From Oribacterium sp. UBA3737 (lineage in GTDB: Bacteria > Bacillota_A > Clostridia > Lachnospirales > Lachnospiraceae), in the NCBI GenBank assembly GCA_002371295.1, contig DFGZ01000091.1, forward strand, positions 1-9,099: 9,099 bases of DNA, read 5' to 3'. Below the pieces are notes generated by a model. It was given only the letters and a program-made list of their open reading frames with translations. It searched no databases and was not told the origin of the DNA. Within the stretch, counting starts at the first letter, position 1, and each line of letters starts with the position of its first letter. The position numbers and the translations under genes were made by a program. Below, piece after piece: positions 1-6,377 of the stretch.

Positions 1-1752
1 CTCCTTGATTATACGATGAATCTGTAGATCCGGATATCTCCTTATAGGAGAAGTGAAGTGACAGTAGTACTTGGCTGCGAGACCGAAATGGCCGCTGCAT
101 TCTGTTGAGTAGCGGGCCTGCTTCATGGACCTTAAGGTCATGGTCTTTATGATAGGCTCCTCAGGGGTTCCTTCAATGGACTCAAGAAGCTTCTGGACCT
201 CCTTTGGTCTGATGCTTTCCTCGTCACGCATCCTTATGAAATGACCGAAATTGGACACCGCAAGACTGAGTGCCGTGAACTTTTCGGGATCCGGCTTCTC
301 ATGGACTCTGTAAACAAAGGGGATCTGCTGCCAGAAGAAATCCTCGGCCACAGTCTCATTGGCTGCCAGCATGAAGTCCTCGATCAGCATGTGTGCTTCG
401 TTACGGATGTAGGGAAGGATCTCGGTGACCTTGCCCTTTTCATCAAGCAGTATCTTGGTCTCAGGGAAGTCAAAATCGATTCCGCCGCGCTCGTGACGCT
501 TTTTACGGAGGATCTTTGACAGCTCATACATCCTTTCTATCATCTCCTTATAGGGGAGATATGAAGAGAGGTCCTCACCATTGGTAAGTTCCGCCCCCGT
601 AAGGATGGAATGAACGCCGTTGTAGGTCATCCGTTTGTTTGATCTGATGACGGACTCGCATATCTCATGGTCAAGCATCTTGCCATTCTTATCGAAATCC
701 ATGATACAGGTAAGCGCCAGTCTGTCCTCATTTTCGTTGAGAGAGCAGATGCCGTTACAGAGGACTCTCGGAAGCATGGGGATGACTCTGTCGGTGAGAT
801 AAACGGAAGTACCTCTGTTGAGAGCCTCCTGATCTATGAGAGAATGCTCGGTGACATACTGTGTGACGTCTGCGATATGTACATAAAGCCTGTAAACTCC
901 GGTTTTCTCATCGAAGTTTAGAGAAATGGCGTCATCCAGATCCTTGGCATCCTCACCGTCGATGGTGACTGTTGTGAGATTTCTGAAATCGTGGCTGCTT
1001 CTCTGAGCTATGATTTCCTCGGGCACACTGTCAGGAACAGACTCCGCTGCCTTCATTATATCCTTTGGAAATGTCTCCGGCAGTCCGTAAGCGCGAACTA
1101 TAGAGAGGATATCCACGCCGGGATCATTGACATGTCCCAGTATCTCCTTGATGATGCCCTCAGGCTTGTGATGGGCGTCTCCGTAGTTAAGGATCTTTAC
1201 AACTACCTTGTGTCCGTTTACGGCACGCATGTCCTTGCCCTGAGGGATGAAGATATCCTTCAGTATCCTCTGGTTGTCCGGCTCCACAAAGCCTACGGAT
1301 TTATTCTTTCTGTATATACCGACTATTTCTTTGTTGGCATGCTCCAGGATCTGGGTGATATGACCCTCAGACCGATGTATTCCATCACCGTTTTTTGTGA
1401 TAATGATTCTGACCTTATCACCGTCAAGGGCCTGACCGATGTAATCCTCCGGTATGAAAATGTCTTCCTCATCCTCGTGACCCTCGAGACTTACAAAACC
1501 AAAACCTCTTTGGTTTGCAGTGAAGGTGCCCACATGAGTGAAGTTCTCGGTGCGGCCGTATTTGCCTTTCTGGGAAATGCCTATCTTTCCTGTAGCTACC
1601 AGCTTGTCCAGTACCTCCTGGAGAGCAGCGCGCTCAGCCTTTGGTATGCCCATAAGAGCGGCCATTTCCTTTGCCTTCATGGGCTGATAGATCTTGTCCT
1701 TTACGAGATCCACGATCAGCTTGGAAAGCTTTTCCTTTTGATAATCTTCCAT
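1..1752 (-). CDS. rnr: Ribonuclease R (3'-5' exoribonuclease), 3' end outside window
   Basis: RNase R is a processive, hydrolytic 3'-5' exoribonuclease that degrades structured RNA and, in bacteria, helps clear RNAs and mRNAs during trans-translation. The 584 visible codons read without a stop on the minus strand. The domain order is a winged-helix N-terminus (about residues 1-70), a cold-shock domain with GTFTANQRGFGFV (75-87), a second cold-shock domain (about 140-205), then the RNB catalytic domain. The RNB metal-binding motif DGEDAKDLDDA is at 265-275, followed by YVHIADVTQYV (290-300), RGTSVYLTDRVIPMLP and, near the edge, HFTSPIRRYPDL. The C-terminal S1 domain must lie left of base 1. 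The ATG at 1752-1750 is preceded by AAGGAG (1769-1764) with an 11-nt, T-rich spacer. secG lies upstream, as in the common Firmicutes secG-rnr-smpB order, but a terminator separates them. RNB family identity is certain; RNase R rather than RNase II follows from the N-terminal HTH and the context. Confidence 0.96.
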   Translation of the reverse strand, partial: MEDYQKEKLSKLIVDLVKDKIYQPMKAKEMAALMGIPKAERAALQEVLDKLVATGKIGISQKGKYGRTENFTHVGTFTANQRGFGFVSLEGHEDEEDIFIPEDYIGQALDGDKVRIIITKNGDGIHRSEGHITQILEHANKEIVGIYRKNKSVGFVEPDNQRILKDIFIPQGKDMRAVNGHKVVVKILNYGDAHHKPEGIIKEILGHVNDPGVDILSIVRAYGLPETFPKDIMKAAESVPDSVPEEIIAQRSSHDFRNLTTVTIDGEDAKDLDDAISLNFDEKTGVYRLYVHIADVTQYVTEHSLIDQEALNRGTSVYLTDRVIPMLPRVLCNGICSLNENEDRLALTCIMDFDKNGKMLDHEICESVIRSNKRMTYNGVHSILTGAELTNGEDLSSYLPYKEMIERMYELSKILRKKRHERGGIDFDFPETKILLDEKGKVTEILPYIRNEAHMLIEDFMLAANETVAEDFFWQQIPFVYRVHEKPDPEKFTALSLAVSNFGHFIRMRDEESIRPKEVQKLLESIEGTPEEPIIKTMTLRSMKQARYSTECSGHFGLAAKYYCHFTSPIRRYPDLQIHRIIKE

Positions 1753-1763
1753 AAATAAAAAAA

Positions 1764-1790
1764 CTCCTTGTCCGGACCGGTGGAGGTCCG
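1764..1790 (-). promoter_or_regulatory. rnr ribosome binding site with adjacent 6-bp hairpin
   Basis: On the minus strand CGGACC (1790-1785) and GGTCCG (1778-1773) form a perfect 6-bp stem with a 6-nt loop. It ends three bases before the AAGGAG ribosome binding site (1769-1764). A run of seven T follows the binding site before the rnr start. The stem does not cover the binding site itself, so a role in translation or mRNA stability is inference. I found no convincing -35/-10 pair for rnr in 1753-1856. Confidence 0.4.
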
Positions 1791-1856
1791 TCGAAATCGG
1801 GGTGGTGTGATATGATATAGAATCGTTACGCGCCAGGCGCATCTGGGAACGTCAGT

Positions 1857-1890
1857 AAAAAAACACCTGCATACATTGTATGCAGGTGTT
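1857..1890 (-). terminator. Intrinsic terminator downstream of secG
   Basis: AACACCTGCATAC (1862-1874) and GTATGCAGGTGTT (1878-1890) form a perfect 13-bp stem with a 3-nt loop. Read on the minus strand it is followed by seven T (complement of 1857-1863). It sits 30 bases after the secG stop codon and before rnr, so it should end most secG transcripts. Transcription reaching rnr would then be read-through or come from an unrecognised promoter. Confidence 0.9.
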
Positions 1891-1920
1891 AAGCAAATGT
1901 CATTAAACAGCAAGTTCAAT

Positions 1921-2148
1921 TTACCAGATGATATCAAGGATAAGCGCTACAACAAAGAAAGCAACAGCTGCGAACTTTGTGAACTTCTCAAGACCACCCT
2001 CGATAGAACGTCCCTTGTTCTTGGACCAGTAAGACTCAGCCATACCGGAAATAGCACCAAGACCTGCGCTCTTACCTTCCTGCATAAGAATGATAGCAGA
2101 AAGAGCTACACCAATAAGACAAAATATAATAACAAGTGCGATTTTCAT
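1921..2148 (-). CDS. secG: Protein translocase subunit SecG
   Basis: SecG is the small accessory subunit of the SecYEG protein-conducting channel in the cytoplasmic membrane and helps SecA-driven export. The 75-residue product has the expected length and two hydrophobic segments (about 3-22 and 57-75). Between them is the conserved cytoplasmic loop with LMQEGKSAGLGAISG (21-35) and a glycine/serine-rich stretch. The ATG at 2148-2146 is preceded on the minus strand by GGTGAGG (2159-2153), four bases from the start. A terminator follows the gene and an extended -10 promoter precedes it, so it is probably mainly monocistronic, with rnr next in line. No unusual residues are seen. Confidence 0.95.
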   Translation of the reverse strand: MKIALVIIFCLIGVALSAIILMQEGKSAGLGAISGMAESYWSKNKGRSIEGGLEKFTKFAAVAFFVVALILDIIW

Positions 2149-2193
2149 AAATCCTCACCACCTTACAAACAATATAATTTGAAATACCATAGC

Positions 2194-2222
2194 ACTATAA
2201 CATAGAAGAATTGTAAATGCAA
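2194..2222 (-). promoter_or_regulatory. Candidate secG promoter (extended -10)
   Basis: On the minus strand TTGCAT (2222-2217) and TATAGT (2199-2194) are separated by 17 bases. The -10 is preceded by TGT, giving the extended form TGtTATAGT. The -35 matches the consensus only in TTG, so the extended -10 carries most of the support. The distance to the secG start is about 45 bases. Confidence 0.6.
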
Positions 2223-2247
2223 GGATAATTCTGCAAGGTGCCTGATG

Positions 2248-2274
2248 AGTCTGACCAGTCTGATCTGAGTCTGA
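2248..2274. repeat. Three direct copies of AGTCTGA upstream of secG promoter
   Basis: AGTCTGA occurs at 2248-2254, 2257-2263 and 2268-2274, with periods of 9 and 11 bases, close to one helical turn. The related ATCTGAAA follows at 2280-2287. On the secG (minus) strand the copies begin about 26 bases upstream of the -35. The rest of the gap from the secG promoter to the murI stop (2223-2375) holds no gene and no convincing murI terminator. An operator role is inference. Confidence 0.45.
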
Positions 2275-2375
2275 AAGGTATCTGAAATGGTATTTTCAAT
2301 TTGCGGCAGCTGAGTTATCACTTTTTGGTGACTGTTGAGAGGTCATCCTTTTTTCGGAACAGGAGGAAGGTGTCA

Positions 2376-3197
2376 TTATTCAGGTGAGTAATCAAAGGGC
2401 AGATTAAGAAGTTTTTCTGCCAGAGCAGTAGGTTCCGGGGTAACTGATGTTGAAAAAAGCTGTATCTTTCCAGGCTCTTTACTGTCATTCAGAAGTCCTG
2501 CTTCAGAAAGGCGTCTTTTTGTTTCTCTTGAAGTTCCGTATGCCCCGTCATAGAAGGTTACATCGTATCCCAGTGCTTCCCGTATTTTATTCATGGCAAA
2601 AGGAAAGTGAGTGCATCCCAGAACTACACTGTCCACGATTTTGCCATCACCGCCATCCTTTGTATATCTGAAAGGCCTGAGAAGTTCTTTCAGATAATTT
2701 AGAAGCTCCACGGAATCTTCTTTTCCGGCTTCCACCAGGGGGACGATACCCGGAGCGGCCACGGCGTGAATGTCGGCATCTGCGGAAAAACGTCCTATAA
2801 GGTGATGGAGGCGTTCGCCGTGAATGGTTGCGTTGGTGGCCAGAACAAGTACATGTGGGTGAGCTGCTTCGGCCTTGTCTACTGCAGGCTTCACAGCAGG
2901 TTCCATGGCGACGATTATGGTATCAGGATACTTTTCTCTGAGGTAAGTTGCAGCAGCTGAGGATGCTGTGTTGCAGGCAATAACAATGGCTTTCGCCCCC
3001 TGTTCGAATAAAAAATTAATGTTGTTTTCGCACATTTCCTTTATGCGGGCTTCACTTTTTTCTCCGTAGGGAGCATTTATGCTGTCTCCGAAAAAAATAT
3101 AATTTTCATTTGGCATATCGTGCTTTAGAACACGAAGTACCGAAATCCCACCGACTCCCGAGTCAAAAACGCCGATGGGGCTGGACTTTGAAATCAT
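2376..3197 (-). CDS. murI: Glutamate racemase
   Basis: This cytoplasmic, cofactor-independent enzyme converts L-glutamate to D-glutamate for peptidoglycan stem peptides. The 273-residue product is of normal length. It shows the N-terminal PIGVFDSGVGG (7-17, catalytic-region Asp12), FFGDSINAPYG (35-45), the first catalytic cysteine in ACNTASSAA (Cys75), and the second in VLGCTHFPF (Cys195-His197). The usual TxGTI motif reads TNATI (121-125), with Ala in place of Gly, a mild change. The ATG at 3197-3195 has GGAG (complement of 3205-3208) seven bases upstream. It diverges from hprK across a 238-base intergenic region. No clear promoter for murI was found there; the best minus-strand candidate (TTGAGC, then an AT-rich box about 18 bases later) is weak. 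Its proximity to murB fits a wall-precursor theme. Confidence 0.96.
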   Translation of the reverse strand: MISKSSPIGVFDSGVGGISVLRVLKHDMPNENYIFFGDSINAPYGEKSEARIKEMCENNINFLFEQGAKAIVIACNTASSAAATYLREKYPDTIIVAMEPAVKPAVDKAEAAHPHVLVLATNATIHGERLHHLIGRFSADADIHAVAAPGIVPLVEAGKEDSVELLNYLKELLRPFRYTKDGGDGKIVDSVVLGCTHFPFAMNKIREALGYDVTFYDGAYGTSRETKRRLSEAGLLNDSKEPGKIQLFSTSVTPEPTALAEKLLNLPFDYSPE

Positions 3198-3370
3198 TAT
3201 GTTACTCCGAATTACTTATAATTTGCTGCAAAGTCGAAAATCCGTTTCATATATTCTTGCAGATGTTTTGCAGCTCAATAAATAAAGCATAGAACCTTTT
3301 TTTTCGGAAATCAAGTTTATGGAAATTGGATGATATAGAGTTGTCTGTAAAAGGGATGACATACAGTTGG

Positions 3371-3399
3371 TTGATTTTTTTCTCTATGCAAAATATACT
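3371..3399 (+). promoter_or_regulatory. Candidate sigma-A-type promoter for hprK
   Basis: TTGATT (3371-3376) and TATACT (3394-3399) are separated by exactly 17 bases, in AT-rich DNA within the murI/hprK divergent gap. The -10 ends 36 bases before the hprK start. GGAGG (3425-3429) with a six-base spacer serves the ATG at 3436. It probably also drives murB and rapZ, since no terminator or clear promoter is seen before them. Confidence 0.65.
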
Positions 3400-3435
3400 T
3401 AATTTAACTATGTTTTCTACGAATGGAGGCCCATT

Positions 3436-4374
3436 ATGACTAGTGTAGACAAGGTCAGTGTAAGTGAACTTATTAAGAAGGAAAAGCTTGTAAATCTCAC
3501 ACCTGATGTGAGTACCGATGATAAATATATAAACATTCCCAATGTAAACCGTCCGGCACTTCAGCTCACAGGTTTCTTTGATCAGTTCGATTCAGAGCGT
3601 GTCCAGATCATCGGAAATGTTGAAAATGCTTATCTTATGACATTTGAGGCACCCCAGCGCCGCGCTAAGTATGATGCCATAACAAGATACAATATGCCCT
3701 GCATCATTTATGCAAGAAACATCGAACCTGACAGCTGTATGATAGATGCGTGCCGTGCTGCTCAGATTCCGCTTCTTCAGTCTCCGAGACCAACCACAGA
3801 GCTTGAAGCTGAAATCATCGGATGGCTTAAGGTAAAGATGGCTCCGATGATCTCCGTTCACGGTGTTCTCGTAGATGTATACGGTGAAGGTGTTCTCATC
3901 ATGGGTGATTCCGGTATCGGTAAGTCTGAGGCTGCTCTTGAGCTTATCAAGAGAGGACACAGACTGGTTTCCGATGACGTGGTTGAGATCAGAAAAGTAA
4001 GTGACGAGACACTGGTGGGTTCGGCGCCTGATATAACCAAGCATTTTATCGAGCTTCGAGGAATCGGCATCATAGATGTCATGCAGATGTTCGGCGTAGA
4101 GTGTGTTATGGATACACAGAATATAAACATGGTTATCAAGCTTGCAGAGTGGTCAAAGGACAAGGACTACGACAGACTGGGACTCAAGGATAACTATACA
4201 GAATTTCTCGGAAACAAGGTTATATGCTATGATATTCCGGTTCGCCCGGGACGTAATATCGCCATCATCGTTGAGTGTGCGGCAGTAAATAACCGTGCAA
4301 AGAAGATGGGTTACAATGCGGCTCAGGTGCTCTATGACAGAGTCACAGCCAATATGAAGGCGAACGAAGCATAA
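3436..4374 (+). CDS. hprK: HPr kinase/phosphorylase (HprK/P)
   Basis: HprK/P phosphorylates Ser46 of HPr or Crh with ATP or pyrophosphate and also removes the phosphate. In Firmicutes this links glycolytic state to CcpA-dependent carbon catabolite control. The 312-residue product has the N-terminal domain (about 1-130) and a C-terminal kinase domain. The kinase domain shows His142 in VHGVLVDVYG, Walker A GDSGIGKS (157-164), the acidic pair in RLVSDDVVEI (Asp180-Asp181), and the family signature ELRGIGIIDVM (206-216). Near the end are IPVRPGRN and MGYNAA. All catalytic landmarks are intact. Its probable substrate, an HPr/Crh-like protein with Ser46 but no His15, is encoded about 2.8 kb downstream. 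A 103-base gap with a predicted RNA fold separates it from murB. The start at 3436 is fixed by the GGAGG six bases upstream. Confidence 0.97.
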   Translation: MTSVDKVSVSELIKKEKLVNLTPDVSTDDKYINIPNVNRPALQLTGFFDQFDSERVQIIGNVENAYLMTFEAPQRRAKYDAITRYNMPCIIYARNIEPDSCMIDACRAAQIPLLQSPRPTTELEAEIIGWLKVKMAPMISVHGVLVDVYGEGVLIMGDSGIGKSEAALELIKRGHRLVSDDVVEIRKVSDETLVGSAPDITKHFIELRGIGIIDVMQMFGVECVMDTQNINMVIKLAEWSKDKDYDRLGLKDNYTEFLGNKVICYDIPVRPGRNIAIIVECAAVNNRAKKMGYNAAQVLYDRVTANMKANEA

Positions 4375-4389
4375 GACATATTAATATAT

Positions 4390-4477
4390 GGTGTCTCAAA
4401 GGGGAAGTCGGGATGAGAGTTTTACTCTGATAATCACGATACTGAGAACCTGAAAAAAAGAGACATCTTGGAGGTTT
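4390..4477 (+). promoter_or_regulatory. Candidate structured RNA leader of murB with possible RBS switch
   Basis: GGTGTCTC (4390-4397) can pair with GAGACATC (4460-4467), an 8-bp closing helix with one G-U pair. Inside it, GTCG (4407-4410) pairs with CGAT (4437-4440), GAT (4412-4414) with ATC (4433-4435), and AGAGT (4416-4420) with ACTCT (4424-4428) over a TTT loop. AGG (4400-4402) may pair with CCT (4449-4451). The same AACCT (4447-4451) is complementary to AGGTT (4472-4476), which contains most of the murB ribosome binding site, so two exclusive states are conceivable. The folds were read by eye. The element is not one I recognise. It starts 15 bases after the hprK stop and has no T-run, so it is not an ordinary terminator. 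Confidence 0.4.
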
Positions 4478-5356
4478 ATGAAAGTTCTGAAAAATGAGCC
4501 GCTGGACAAGCATACCAGCTTCAGAGTAGGCGGTCCGGCAAAGGTTTATGTGGTTCCTGAGGATGAGTATGAGCTTCAGAAGCTCATAGAGTTCTTACAC
4601 TCAGAGAAGCTTTTATACAATATAATAGGAAACGGTACAAATTTACTGGTGAGTGACGAGGGAGTGGATTCTGTAGTCATTGAAATCGGAAAGGCACTTG
4701 ACGGAATTGAGTTTGTTGACGGTGATGGAATCTATCGTATCAGAGCCCTTGCAGGGACTTCTCTTGGAAAGACTGCCCAGTTCGCTGCAAACCACAGTCT
4801 TACAGGCATGGAAGCCCTGAGGGGGATTCCCGGAACTGTGGGTGGTGCCGTTACCATGAATGCCGGGGCCTATGGTACAGAGATGAAGGATGTGCTTGAG
4901 TCGGTGGAGGTCCTGACAAAGGACGGAGGCTTAAAGAAACTTTCTGCAGCAGAGCTTAAGCTCGGCTACCGTTACAGCATAGTTCCCGAGGAGGGGTATG
5001 TTGTTGTGGCAGCAACATTTGCACTTAAGAAAGGTGACAAAAAGCTCATTGAAGCCGAAATGGCGGACTATCAGCAGCGACGCAAGGATAAACAGCCTAT
5101 AGAGAAATTTTCAGCGGGTTCAACTTTCAAGAGACCCGAGGGCCACTTCGCAGGAAAACTCATCGAGGACTGCGGGCTTCGCGGATACAAACACGGAGGA
5201 GCAGAGGTCAGCGAAAAGCACTGCGGATTTGTTATCAATGATGGAACGGCCAGAGCTGCCGATATTTACTGGCTTATAGGAGAAATCCGCAAGAGAGTTC
5301 TTATGGAGCAGGGCGTTATGCTCACTCCGGAGGTCAAATTATGGGGAAACTTCTGA
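4478..5356 (+). CDS. murB: UDP-N-acetylenolpyruvoylglucosamine reductase
   Basis: MurB is the cytoplasmic FAD enzyme that uses NADPH to reduce UDP-GlcNAc-enolpyruvate to UDP-MurNAc, the second committed step of peptidoglycan synthesis. The 292-residue product begins with HTSFRVGGPA (12-21), followed by the FAD-binding GNGTNLLVSD (51-60) and GIPGTVGGAVTMNAGAYG (117-134). Catalytic-region residues are Arg165 in YRYS, the proton-donor serine Ser215 in AGSTFKRP, and Glu285 in LTPEVKL. The GSTFKRP form and the short C-terminus fit the Gram-positive type II enzymes. The start is preceded by GGAGG (4470-4474) with only a three-base spacer, and no in-frame alternative nearby is better. Its last 16 bases overlap rapZ. 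The leader at 4390-4477 may modulate its translation. Confidence 0.97.
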   Translation: MKVLKNEPLDKHTSFRVGGPAKVYVVPEDEYELQKLIEFLHSEKLLYNIIGNGTNLLVSDEGVDSVVIEIGKALDGIEFVDGDGIYRIRALAGTSLGKTAQFAANHSLTGMEALRGIPGTVGGAVTMNAGAYGTEMKDVLESVEVLTKDGGLKKLSAAELKLGYRYSIVPEEGYVVVAATFALKKGDKKLIEAEMADYQQRRKDKQPIEKFSAGSTFKRPEGHFAGKLIEDCGLRGYKHGGAEVSEKHCGFVINDGTARAADIYWLIGEIRKRVLMEQGVMLTPEVKLWGNF

Positions 5357-6207
5357 TCGTAACAGGCATGAGCGGTGCAGGAAAGACCATCGCGCTTAAA
5401 TCTCTTGAAGATATGGGGTATTATTGCGTGGACAATCTTCCCATTCCGCTGGTGGATAAGTTCGCGGAGCTCATTACCGACGGCAACGAGCAGATAACCA
5501 AGGCCGCCCTCGGTATAGACGTGCGTTCCGGAAAGGACCTGCCGTTACTTAAGGAGATATTTGACGACTGGGACATAAAGGGCAATGTTGATTATGATGT
5601 CCTTTTTCTCAATGCTTCCGACGAGACTCTCATCAAGAGATTCAAGGAAACGAGACGCGCCCATCCTCTCAGCAAGGACGGTCGTGTTGAGACGGGAATA
5701 GACGCTGAACGTCAGGAAATGGGCTGGATCAAGGAGAAGGCGGATTTTATCATTGACACATCCCATCTTCTTACAAAGGAGCTCAGAAAGCAGATAGCGG
5801 ATATATTTGAGAAGAACCGTGCCTATGAAAATCTTCAGGTTACCATCCTGAGCTTCGGATTCAAATACGGTATTCCGGATGATGCGGATCTTCTTTTCGA
5901 TGTAAGATTTCTGCCGAATCCATACTATGTTCCTGAGCTTAAGAGCCATACGGGACTTGATCAGGATGTGAGGGATTTCGTAAAGAAGGACGGAACGGCA
6001 GACCAGTTCCTTACGAAGCTTTTCGATATGGTGAATTTTCTTATTCCTCATTATATAGAGGAAGGAAAAAATCAGCTGGTGATAGGCATCGGGTGTACCG
6101 GAGGAAAGCACCGTTCCGTGACTATAGCAGAGCTTCTGTATGGGAAACTTAAGAAAACCGCGGACTATGGCCTGAGACTTGATCACAGAGACATCAACCG
6201 GCATTGA
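5341..6207 (+). CDS. rapZ: RapZ/YvcJ-family nucleotide-binding protein
   Basis: RapZ-family proteins bind nucleotides. In Escherichia coli RapZ is an RNA-binding adaptor controlling GlmS and hence glucosamine-6-phosphate for the cell wall. In Bacillus the homologue YvcJ hydrolyses GTP and affects competence; the role here is not shown by sequence. The 288-residue product has Walker A GMSGAGKT (9-16), the DVRSG segment (60-64), SFGFKYG (171-177), DVRFLPNPYY (187-196), GIGCTGGKHRS (249-259) and a final HRD (282-284). Length and motifs are normal. The ATG lies inside the end of murB, 16 bases overlapping, with GGAGG at 5329-5333 and a seven-base spacer, so translational coupling is likely. In B. 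subtilis the next gene would be yvcK; here a 170-base gap leads directly to whiA. Confidence 0.96.
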   Translation: MGKLLIVTGMSGAGKTIALKSLEDMGYYCVDNLPIPLVDKFAELITDGNEQITKAALGIDVRSGKDLPLLKEIFDDWDIKGNVDYDVLFLNASDETLIKRFKETRRAHPLSKDGRVETGIDAERQEMGWIKEKADFIIDTSHLLTKELRKQIADIFEKNRAYENLQVTILSFGFKYGIPDDADLLFDVRFLPNPYYVPELKSHTGLDQDVRDFVKKDGTADQFLTKLFDMVNFLIPHYIEEGKNQLVIGIGCTGGKHRSVTIAELLYGKLKKTADYGLRLDHRDINRH

Positions 6208-6289
6208 CTGTATTGAAAAATATTATGCTGGAAGCTGTTTCATCATAAGAAGATTGTATGATTGGCTGAACTTATACAAAAAGAGACTG

Positions 6290-6322
6290 TTTTGTTGATA
6301 AAACGGAAAAAGTTCAACAAAA
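6290..6322. repeat. Inverted repeat upstream of the whiA promoter
   Basis: TTTTGTTGA (6290-6298) and TCAACAAAA (6314-6322) are perfect 9-base inverted arms separated by 15 bases. The right arm ends next to the expected -35 position of the whiA promoter candidate. No T-run follows, so it is a poor intrinsic terminator for rapZ. An operator, or a weak hairpin at the rapZ 3' end, is possible. Confidence 0.5.
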
Positions 6323-6351
6323 GTCAGGCGGCTTCAAAGAGCTATTATAAT
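6323..6351 (+). promoter_or_regulatory. Candidate promoter for whiA and the HPr/Crh gene
   Basis: A perfect TATAAT occurs at 6346-6351. The hexamer 17 bases upstream (GTCAGG, 6323-6328) is a poor -35, so it may need an activator or be a fortuitous match. Transcription from it would start near 6358, giving a leader of about 20 bases with GGAGGG (6369-6374) before the ATG at 6378. That would leave almost no leader for the in-frame ATG at 6363. Confidence 0.5.
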
Positions 6352-6377
6352 ACTTTTATATAATGCCCGGAGGGTTT

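Noticed and set aside
991..1758. Plus-strand open frame of 255 codons antisense to rnr
   Set aside because: It lies entirely opposite a well-supported RNase R reading frame, has no recognisable domain and no good ribosome binding site.
1810..1856. rnr promoter on the minus strand (TATATC/TATCAT boxes)
   Set aside because: No acceptable -35 lies 16-18 bases upstream of any of these boxes.
2327..2354. Terminator-like hairpin followed by six T on the plus strand between secG and murI
   Set aside because: The stem is short (GG plus TGAC with a bulge). It points the wrong way for murI and secG, and no plus-strand gene ends here.
4398..4450. Resemblance of AAAGGGGAAG and ACTGAGA to pieces of a yybP-ykoY (manganese) riboswitch
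   Set aside because: Only short purine-rich matches. The element is about 78 bases, I cannot draw the multi-helix junction of that family, and murB is not a manganese-related gene.
5545..6204. Minus-strand open frame of 219 codons opposite rapZ
   Set aside because: The opposite strand encodes a full RapZ with all motifs; the antisense product shows no family features.
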